DNA of 6,618 nucleotides. Source: an uncultured Hyphomonadaceae bacterium. GTDB lineage: Bacteria; Pseudomonadota; Alphaproteobacteria; Caulobacterales; Hyphomonadaceae. The notes below the pieces were generated by a model. The model saw nothing but the letters and a program-made list of their open reading frames with translations. It was not told the DNA's origin and made no database searches. A program made the translations under genes and the position numbers. Below, piece by piece: positions 1-4,801 of the stretch. Each line of letters starts with the position of its first letter. Within the stretch, counting starts at the first letter, position 1. Where the stretch lies: NCBI GenBank assembly GCA_938049795.1, contig CALLCD010000130.1:1-6618 (forward strand), read 5' to 3'.

Positions 1-719
1 CCAAGGAGCCCTATGATGCGCGTGAGGTGATTGCGCGGCTTGTGGACGGGTCGGAGTTTCACGAGTTCAAAAAGCTCTATGGCGAAACGCTGGTGTGCGG
101 CTTTGCGCATATTTACGGGATGCCGGTCGCGATTCTTGCCAATAATGGCATTCTGTTTTCCGAAAGCGCGCAGAAGGCGGCGCACTTTATCGAACTGGCC
201 GACCAACGCCGGACCCCGCTTATTTTCCTTCAAAATATTACCGGCTTTATGGTCGGCTCGAAATATGAAGCGGGCGGGATTGCCAAGGATGGCGCGAAAA
301 TGGTGACGGCGGTGGCAACCGCTTCGGTGCCCAAATTTACGGTCATCACCGGCGGCGGCTATGGCGCGGGCAATTATGGCATGTGCGGGCGGGCTTACTC
401 GCCGCGCTTTTTGTTTATGTGGCCGAATGCGCGGATTTCGGTGATGGGCGGCGAGCAGGCCGCCTCGGTGCTGGCGACGGTGACGCGCGACGGCAAGGAA
501 CGGCGCGGGGAGGATTGGAGCGCAGAGCAGGAAGAAGCGTTCAAGGCGCCGATCCGCGACAAGTATGAGGCCGAGGGCAGCCCATATTATTCGACAGCAA
601 GGCTTTGGGATGATGGCGTGATTGCGCCGGCGGATACAAGACGCGTGCTCGGACTGTCTCTGTCGGCGGCGCTTAATGCACCGTTTGATCCGCGCGGGTT
701 TGGCGTGTTCCGGATGTAG
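1..719 (+). CDS. liuB: 3-methylcrotonyl-CoA carboxylase beta subunit (carboxyltransferase), C-terminal part
   Basis: This is the C-terminal 238 codons of a carboxyltransferase beta subunit. The reading frame is open to the left edge (first full codon at 3), so the start lies outside the window. The family is usually about 535 residues, so a little under half is present. Visible family blocks are VDGSEFHEFK, LANNGILFSESAQKAAHFIEL, FLQNITGFMVG, GGGYGAGNYGMCGRAYSPR and MGGEQAASVL. The NITGFMVG and NYGMCGRAY blocks are typical of methylcrotonyl-CoA carboxylases. The known reaction is transfer of carboxyl from carboxybiotin (on LiuD, encoded at 2756-4657) to 3-methylcrotonyl-CoA in the cytosol, during leucine breakdown. 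The end is intact (TAG at 717-719). Geranyl-CoA or propionyl-CoA carboxylase beta are the alternatives, but liuC and liuD downstream favour the leucine enzyme. Confidence 0.95.
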   Translation, partial: KEPYDAREVIARLVDGSEFHEFKKLYGETLVCGFAHIYGMPVAILANNGILFSESAQKAAHFIELADQRRTPLIFLQNITGFMVGSKYEAGGIAKDGAKMVTAVATASVPKFTVITGGGYGAGNYGMCGRAYSPRFLFMWPNARISVMGGEQAASVLATVTRDGKERRGEDWSAEQEEAFKAPIRDKYEAEGSPYYSTARLWDDGVIAPADTRRVLGLSLSAALNAPFDPRGFGVFRM

Positions 720-812
720 CCGGACGCGCTCACCGCTTTGTGACGGCAAGTTGTGATGCGGGCTCGGTGTATTCGGAATAAAGCGGGGGCCGGTAGTGTT
801 TAGGAGCCCGTT

Positions 813-1193
813 ATGAAGCGTTTTTTGATTGGTTTGGGTCTGGCTGGTCTTGTGGTCGGGGCATTTGTTTTGCCCGCAGCACATGCCGGACCGCTCGAGG
901 ATCAGTTTTTCCAGATGGATACGAGCCGCGACGGAGCGATCTCGCGCGCTGAGTTTCTGGCCCATCAGACGGCCAATGGCGTGACCGAACGGCGGGCCAG
1001 CTTCGCCTTCGAGAATTTGCGTGGGGACAATAATCTCGTCAGCCTCGACGAGTTTCGTGCGGGACCGTCCGCAACGCGCCGTGCGCCAGAGCGTCTGCAG
1101 CGGCGGTCACAAACCCGTCAGGACACGCGCGCACGCAACCGCCAGCGGGCACGTCCGAACCGCCAGCCCGTGCGGCGTGGCCGGGGCTCCTAG
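813..1193 (+). CDS. Small exported EF-hand protein with Arg-rich C-terminal tail
   Basis: A 126-residue protein. The start is ATG 813, six bases after AGGAG (802-806). Residues 1-25 look like a signal peptide: basic MKR, a hydrophobic core, then a PAAHA cleavage motif. Export is therefore likely, probably to the periplasm. Residues 36-47 form a canonical EF-hand calcium loop (D36, S38, D40, G41, I43, S44, E47). A second loop near 70-80 is one residue short and lacks the first acidic ligand, so it is probably non-binding. Residues 89-126 hold 15 Arg in 38 positions with no Lys, which is odd for an EF-hand protein. The gene lies 93 bases after liuB with no clear terminator between them, so read-through is possible. 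The specific function is unknown; calcium sensing or buffering is only a family-level inference. Confidence 0.85.
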   Translation: MKRFLIGLGLAGLVVGAFVLPAAHAGPLEDQFFQMDTSRDGAISRAEFLAHQTANGVTERRASFAFENLRGDNNLVSLDEFRAGPSATRRAPERLQRRSQTRQDTRARNRQRARPNRQPVRRGRGS

Positions 1194-1247
1194 GAGCTTA
1201 ACTATTTTTCACGCGGGCTGTAGTACCTTGGAAAATTGACGCTTTTC

Positions 1248-1276
1248 TTGAACATTGCCGAAAGATGACGTAAGGT
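1248..1276 (+). promoter_or_regulatory. Weak candidate promoter for the second EF-hand gene
   Basis: TTGAAC (1248-1253) and TAAGGT (1271-1276) are separated by 17 bases. Only about 4 of 6 and 3 of 6 positions match the housekeeping sigma consensus. The position, roughly 100 bases upstream of ATG 1379, would give a leader containing the hairpin at 1309-1365. The call is weak and rests on spacing. Confidence 0.2.
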
Positions 1277-1287
1277 TAACTCGTCAT
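1265..1287. promoter_or_regulatory. Inverted repeat ATGACG/CGTCAT, possible operator
   Basis: ATGACG (1265-1270) and CGTCAT (1282-1287) are perfect inverted 6-base arms around an 11-base spacer. The spacer holds the weak -10 candidate TAAGGT and the palindrome GTTAAC. Arms of this size, 17 bases apart, are compatible with a dimeric regulator site, but 6-base arms also arise by chance. Confidence 0.22.
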
Positions 1288-1308
1288 GGCAGGCGGCTTT
1301 GGGCTTGA

Positions 1309-1370
1309 TGAGACCTCCAATTGGTTATCCCGCCAATTGGAGACAACGAGGCCAGAATGGTCTCAGGAGG
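1309..1370 (+). promoter_or_regulatory. Structured leader with nested stems next to the ribosome binding site
   Basis: An inner perfect 10-base inverted repeat, CTCCAATTGG (1315-1324) and CCAATTGGAG (1333-1342), closes an 8-base loop. An outer 7-base pair, TGAGACC (1309-1315) with GGTCTCA (1359-1365), encloses it and ends at the Shine-Dalgarno AGGAGG (1365-1370). CCTCC (1314-1318) can alternatively pair with GGAGG (1366-1370), which would mask the ribosome site and break the inner hairpin. Each arm also contains the palindrome CCAATTGG, so a DNA-binding dimer site is another reading. Complementarity is seen directly; regulation is inferred. Confidence 0.4.
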
Positions 1371-1378
1371 AGCGTAAA

Positions 1379-1705
1379 ATGACTTATTTTGAACCCGTAC
1401 TCGCCGCAGTGGTTTTCGCCGCAGCCAGCGCCTTAGCCCTCAGCCTGCCAATGGCCTCGGCACAGGACACCGCCAATGGCGCGGCAACATCTGTGGAGAA
1501 ATTCTCCGCGATGGATGCGGACAATAACAGCTTGGTCAGCGAGGCCGAATTTGTCGCCTATGCCGTGGATCATCATGGCGCGTCCGAAGAAGACGCAAGC
1601 GCGAAATTCACTCAGATTGCTGGCGAGGACGGCTTATTGTCCTTCGCAGAGTTTGATGCGGTACACACGGCGAATGCGAAAAAGGATACTGGGCAAGGAT
1701 CTTAG
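1379..1705 (+). CDS. Small exported acidic EF-hand protein
   Basis: A 108-residue protein. I chose ATG 1379 because a near-perfect AGGAGG (1365-1370) sits eight bases upstream and the N-terminus is then a signal-like hydrophobic segment (about residues 6-24) ending LPMASA before Q29. An in-frame ATG at 1286 would add 31 residues ahead of that segment and is less likely. Residues 46-57 form an EF-hand loop (D46, D48, N50, S54, E57; Ser replaces the usual Gly at loop position 6). A second loop near 81-91 is one residue short, the same defect as in the gene at 813. The mature chain has 15 Asp/Glu, 4 Lys and no Arg. It is probably a diverged paralogue of the 813 gene. An intrinsic terminator follows at 1764-1813. 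Likely periplasmic; function unknown. Confidence 0.85.
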   Translation: MTYFEPVLAAVVFAAASALALSLPMASAQDTANGAATSVEKFSAMDADNNSLVSEAEFVAYAVDHHGASEEDASAKFTQIAGEDGLLSFAEFDAVHTANAKKDTGQGS

Positions 1706-1726
1706 TCCCCTCAAGATCTAGCCTTC

Positions 1727-1757
1727 GGGGGCGCGTGTTTGTCCCGCCCGCGCCCTC
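1727..1757 (+). other. GC-rich hairpin ahead of the terminator
   Basis: GGGGGCGCG (1727-1735) pairs with CGCGCCCTC (1749-1757) over nine positions with one G-U, around a 13-base loop. No T-run follows, so it is not a terminator itself. It may protect the 3' end of the EF-hand transcript, or it may be incidental in GC-rich DNA. Confidence 0.3.
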
Positions 1758-1763
1758 CGAACT

Positions 1764-1813
1764 GGCTCCGCGCTGTCCCTCTACACAGGGTCTCTGGCGC
1801 GGAGCCTTTTTTT
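1764..1813 (+). terminator. Strong rho-independent terminator
   Basis: GGCTCCGCGC (1764-1773) and GCGCGGAGCC (1797-1806) form a perfect 10-base-pair GC-rich stem, followed directly by seven T (1807-1813). The 23-base loop has a small inner stem, CCCT (1777-1780) with AGGG (1787-1790). It ends transcription of the EF-hand gene(s) and separates them from liuC. Confidence 0.92.
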
Positions 1814-1830
1814 AAAGTGAGGGGGAATTG

Positions 1831-1863
1831 ATGCAGCTTTATTTTGGTGCGCCCAGACGGTAG
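1831..1863 (+). CDS. Possible 10-codon upstream reading frame before liuC
   Basis: ATG 1831 opens a 10-residue frame (MQLYFGAPRR, stop TAG 1861-1863). It is preceded by GAGGGGG (1819-1825) at a 5-base spacing. Its stop runs into the purine-rich ribosome site of liuC. It has only one Leu, so it does not look like a classical leucine attenuator peptide. It could couple translation to liuC or be chance. Confidence 0.22.
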   Translation: MQLYFGAPRR

Positions 1864-1883
1864 AGAGGGAGAGGTTGACGTCT

Positions 1884-2690
1884 ATGGGAGGCAATATGGG
1901 ACCGTTTGCACATATCGAGGTTTTGGCGAGGGATAATGGTGTTGCGACCATAGAGTTGAACCGGCCGGACAAGCGCAATGCCTTCAACAGCGCGATGATT
2001 GGCGAATTGCACAGCGTGTTTACAAAGCTGGCGGGAGATAAATCCGTCCGGTTTGTGATCATTCGCGGGGCGGGGAAGTCGTTTTCGGCGGGGGCGGACC
2101 TTGACTGGATGAAGGCGGCGGCAAGCTATACCCAGGCGGAGAATGAAGCCGACGCGCGGGCGCTCGCGGAAATGTTGCGCGCGCTTTACGAGATGCCGCA
2201 ACCGACGCTTGCGCTGGTGCATGGCGCGGCGATGGGCGGCGGCGCGGGGCTGGTCGCCGCATGTGATCTGGGCGTGGCGATGGCTGACACCAAGTTCAAG
2301 TTTTCCGAAGTGCGGCTCGGGCTGACACCGGCAACGATCAGCCCGTTTGTGATCGAGGCGATTGGCGCGCGCTGGGCGAAGGCCTTGTTTGTGACGGCAG
2401 AGGGGTTTGATGCGCCGTATGCGGAGAAAATGGGGTTGATCCAGTACACGGTGACGAGCGAAGATGATCTGATGATGATGGCGGACTATCTGCGCGATCT
2501 GGTGCTAGGCGCTGCACCGGAGGCTGTGGCGGACGCCAAGCAGCTGGTGCACGATGTGGCGGGCCAGCCGATTGATCAGGCGCTTGGCGAGGAGACGGCG
2601 AGACGGATTGCGGCACGGCGGGCGTCGGACGAAGGCCGCGAAGGATTGTCCGCATTTCTGGAGAAGCGCAAGCCGGGCTGGGCTGATTGA
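1884..2690 (+). CDS. liuC: Methylglutaconyl-CoA hydratase (crotonase family)
   Basis: This enzyme hydrates 3-methylglutaconyl-CoA to HMG-CoA in the cytosol, the step after methylcrotonyl-CoA carboxylase. From ATG 1884 it has 268 residues, a usual crotonase length. GAGAGG (1869-1874) lies nine bases upstream. TTG 1875 and ATG 1896 are alternative in-frame starts with poorer spacing. Crotonase blocks are ELNRPDKRNAFN (24-35), SAGADLDWM (68-76), GGGAGLVAACD (118-128) and SEVRLGLTPATISP (141-154). SAGAD and GGGAG form the oxyanion-hole regions, and E142 fits the second catalytic Glu of rat enoyl-CoA hydratase. The first catalytic Glu position is Gly (G122), a pattern I recall in LiuC-type enzymes. 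The end, GLSAFLEKRKPGW, is also LiuC-like. A general enoyl-CoA hydratase is the alternative, but context supports LiuC. Confidence 0.93.
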   Translation: MGGNMGPFAHIEVLARDNGVATIELNRPDKRNAFNSAMIGELHSVFTKLAGDKSVRFVIIRGAGKSFSAGADLDWMKAAASYTQAENEADARALAEMLRALYEMPQPTLALVHGAAMGGGAGLVAACDLGVAMADTKFKFSEVRLGLTPATISPFVIEAIGARWAKALFVTAEGFDAPYAEKMGLIQYTVTSEDDLMMMADYLRDLVLGAAPEAVADAKQLVHDVAGQPIDQALGEETARRIAARRASDEGREGLSAFLEKRKPGWAD

Positions 2691-2755
2691 AGTTTGCGTG
2701 CGGGGGCCGGGCGCTCTATGGGTAAGGATTGACCGCATATCTTGGGGCTAACTGG

Positions 2756-4657
2756 ATGATTTCTTCGCTATTGATCGCAAATCGGGGCGAGATTGCCTGC
2801 CGGATTATCGAGACGTGTCGCCGGATGGGCGTGCGTACTGTGGCGGCCTATTCGGATGCGGACGCGCGGGCGCGACATGTGCGGATGGCGGATGTGGCCG
2901 TGCATATCGGTCCGGCCGCAGCGGTGGAGAGCTATTTGCGCGGTGATGTGATCATCGCGGCGGCCAAGGCGCATGGGGTGGACGCGATCCATCCGGGGTA
3001 TGGGTTTTTGTCCGAGAATGCGGAGTTTGCCGAAGCGGTGATTGCGGCGGGGCTGATCTGGGTTGGGCCGCGGCCAGAGACGATCCGCGCGATGGGCCTG
3101 AAGGATGAAGCCAAACGGCTCGCCGAAGTGGCTGGCGTTCCGGTCTTGCCGGGCTATCGCGGTGAGGCGCAGGATGTAAAAACGCTGGCGGGCGCGGCCA
3201 TGGAGATCGGCTTTCCGCTCCTGATCAAGGCGATTGCGGGCGGCGGTGGTCGCGGCATTCGCGAAGTGGCCAAAGCGTCAGAGTTCAAGTCGCAGCTCGA
3301 AAGCGCGGTGCGCGAGGCGGAGGCGGCGTTTGGCGACGGGCGGGTTCTGCTCGAAAAACTGGTCAAGACGCCGCGCCATATTGAAGTGCAGGTGTTTGGC
3401 GACGCCAAGGGCAATACGGTTCACATGTTCGAGCGCGACTGTTCGCTGCAAAGGCGGCGGCAGAAAGTGGTCGAGGAAGCGCCGGCGCCGGGGATGGCGG
3501 AGGAGGTCCGCGCGGCGATGACGGGGGCGGCGGTGGCGCTGGCGAAATCGGTTGGCTATGAAGGTGCGGGTACGGTTGAATTTATTGTCGATGGCGATGC
3601 GCCGCTGACGGCGGATAATTTCTGGTTCCTCGAGATGAACACGCGGCTGCAGGTCGAGCATCCGGTCAGTGAGATGGTGACCGGCCTTGATTTTGTCGAG
3701 CTACAATTGATCGTCGCATCGGGTGAGGCGCTGCCCGTCAAGCAGAGCGATATTGGGTTGACCGGACATGCGATCGAAGCGCGGATTTGCGCGGAAGATC
3801 CGGCTGAAGGCTTCCGGCCCGGCGCGGGGTTGATCGAGGCGTTCGGACCAATGGACGAGATTGATGGCGAGCGATTGCGCTGGGAGACGGGGTTTGAGGC
3901 GGGCGACCGCGTGCCGCCAACCTATGATTCGATGATCGCGAAACTTGTCGTCTGGGGCGAGACGCGGGAGGTGGCTATTGCGGATATGGCGTCGGTGCTC
4001 GATCATACCCAGCTTATTGGTGTGCCGGGCAATGTCGGGTTTCTGGGTCGCTGCGTGCGCTCGGATATGTTTGCCGAGGGCAGCCATCATGTGAACGCGA
4101 TTGCCGAGGCTGGTGATGCGCTCACCGTGCCGCCGGGCGCGCATGAATTGGCGTCTGTGCTCGCGGTCTGCGACATTCAGCTTGAGGATCAGGGCGGGGC
4201 GGACCCGTGGGGGCACAAGGATGGTTGGCGGCTCAATGCGAAGCCGCGCCAAATGGCCCCTGTGGCGGTGGGTGAGGATGCCGATGTGCTTGATCCGGAT
4301 GCCTATCCGCTAGCCGATGATACGCCGGTTCCATTTGTCACCGTTCTGTCGGACCGGCGCTATGGGGTGACGACGGGCGGGGATTCGTCGTTGGTCGTTG
4401 TGCCCGATTTTGATGCACTGGCCGAGGCGCTGGGCGGAGGAGATAGCGTGCTTGCGCCAATGCCGGGCAAGATGATCTCGCTCTTGGTTGACGTAGGGGA
4501 CGAGGTTGAAAAAGGGGCTGCTGTTGGTGTACTAGAAGCTATGAAGATGGAGCACACGCTTGTGGCACCACGTGGGGGTGTGATCTCGGAAATTCGCGTG
4601 GAATCAGGCGATCAAGTGGCAGAAGGCACGGAAATTGCACTGTTCGGGGAGGAATAG
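2756..4657 (+). CDS. liuD: 3-methylcrotonyl-CoA carboxylase alpha subunit (biotin carboxylase plus biotin carrier)
   Basis: A 633-residue subunit that carboxylates its own biotin with ATP and bicarbonate and hands the carboxyl to LiuB. ATG 2756 gives the standard MISSLLIANRGEIACRI beginning; a TTG at 2729 would add nine atypical residues. The ribosome site is weak (GGGG 2744-2747). Domains in order are the biotin-carboxylase N-terminal domain (1 to about 110), ATP-grasp (about 115-320), biotin-carboxylase C-terminal domain (about 335-440), a linking/BT region, and a biotinyl domain (about 563-633). Key residues by E. coli AccC equivalence are K158 with G162-G167, E200/K201, H208, Q232, K237, E293, N295, R297 and R343. 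K597 in EAMKMEH is the biotin site. R235 replaces the His usual in QRRHQK. The gene follows liuC after 65 bases, probably in one transcript. Acetyl- or propionyl-CoA carboxylase alpha are less likely given the neighbours. Confidence 0.95.
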   Translation: MISSLLIANRGEIACRIIETCRRMGVRTVAAYSDADARARHVRMADVAVHIGPAAAVESYLRGDVIIAAAKAHGVDAIHPGYGFLSENAEFAEAVIAAGLIWVGPRPETIRAMGLKDEAKRLAEVAGVPVLPGYRGEAQDVKTLAGAAMEIGFPLLIKAIAGGGGRGIREVAKASEFKSQLESAVREAEAAFGDGRVLLEKLVKTPRHIEVQVFGDAKGNTVHMFERDCSLQRRRQKVVEEAPAPGMAEEVRAAMTGAAVALAKSVGYEGAGTVEFIVDGDAPLTADNFWFLEMNTRLQVEHPVSEMVTGLDFVELQLIVASGEALPVKQSDIGLTGHAIEARICAEDPAEGFRPGAGLIEAFGPMDEIDGERLRWETGFEAGDRVPPTYDSMIAKLVVWGETREVAIADMASVLDHTQLIGVPGNVGFLGRCVRSDMFAEGSHHVNAIAEAGDALTVPPGAHELASVLAVCDIQLEDQGGADPWGHKDGWRLNAKPRQMAPVAVGEDADVLDPDAYPLADDTPVPFVTVLSDRRYGVTTGGDSSLVVVPDFDALAEALGGGDSVLAPMPGKMISLLVDVGDEVEKGAAVGVLEAMKMEHTLVAPRGGVISEIRVESGDQVAEGTEIALFGEE

Positions 4658-4665
4658 ATTTTTTT

Positions 4666-4688
4666 GGGACTGTAGTTTTTGCAGTCCT
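4666..4688 (+). other. Hairpin after liuD, doubtful terminator
   Basis: GGGACTGT (4666-4673) pairs with GCAGTCCT (4681-4688), six Watson-Crick pairs plus two G-U, around a T-rich loop. Seven T (4659-4665) lie before the stem, not after it, and the 3' flank is not T-rich. It could stabilise the liuD transcript end or act as a weak terminator. Confidence 0.35.
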
Positions 4689-4713
4689 GTCTGCATTCTC
4701 TAATTTGCGAACG

Positions 4714-4733
4714 CGGCATAAGTCCTTATGCCG
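4714..4733. promoter_or_regulatory. 20-base near-perfect palindrome, candidate operator
   Basis: CGGCATAAG (4714-4722) and CTTATGCCG (4725-4733) are perfect 9-base inverted arms around the dinucleotide TC. The short spacer makes a DNA-binding dimer more likely than an RNA hairpin. The half-site core GGCAT recurs at 4756-4760 and 4761-4765. It lies 68 bases upstream of the oxygenase-like gene, so control of that gene by an unidentified repressor or activator is inferred. Confidence 0.5.
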
Positions 4734-4782
4734 GTTATGGGACAAGAAAATGTAGGGCATGGCATTTGTAGCGTTAAACGGG

Positions 4783-4797
4783 TTGATAGAATATCAA
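4783..4797 (+). promoter_or_regulatory. Candidate -10 element inside a 15-base palindrome at the start of the oxygenase gene
   Basis: TTGATA (4783-4788) and TATCAA (4792-4797) are inverted around GAA. Inside sits TAGAAT (4787-4792), five of six matches to the -10 consensus. It ends nine bases before ATG 4802, so transcription would begin close to the start codon. No Shine-Dalgarno is visible there. The best -35 (TTTGTA, 4765-4770, 16-base spacer) is weak. A site bound here would cover the promoter. Confidence 0.38.
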
Positions 4798-4801
4798 AGC
4801 G

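Noticed and set aside
738..756. Repeated TTGTGA (738-743 and 751-756)
   Set aside because: Six-base repeats are expected by chance and no promoter partner is present.
775..800. GGAAT...GTGTT resembling a stress (EcfG-type) sigma promoter before ATG 813
   Set aside because: The match to GGAAC/CGTT is partial, and the start of transcription would fall at or after the ribosome site.
1054..1193. Arg-rich tail of the first EF-hand protein as a frameshift artefact
   Set aside because: The frame ends cleanly at a stop, and the +1 frame gives no better continuation of an EF-hand protein.
1186..1197. 12-base perfect palindrome GCTCCTAGGAGC over the stop codon of the first EF-hand gene
   Set aside because: It has no loop for a stable stem and no T-run, so it is not a terminator; probably chance.
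1286..1378. Upstream ATG extending the second EF-hand gene by 31 residues
   Set aside because: It has no good ribosome site and would bury the signal peptide; ATG 1379 has AGGAGG at ideal spacing.
1476..1721. 81-codon + frame overlapping the second EF-hand gene
   Set aside because: A shifted shadow of the EF-hand gene without its own ribosome site or recognisable product.
2700..2710. GCGGGGGCCGG shared with 783-793
   Set aside because: A low-complexity GC match with unrelated flanks; not evidence of a repeat family.
3701..4252. 183-codon open frame on the minus strand inside liuD
   Set aside because: It is antisense to a conserved domain of liuD, and its Arg/His-rich composition is typical of shadow frames in GC-rich genes.
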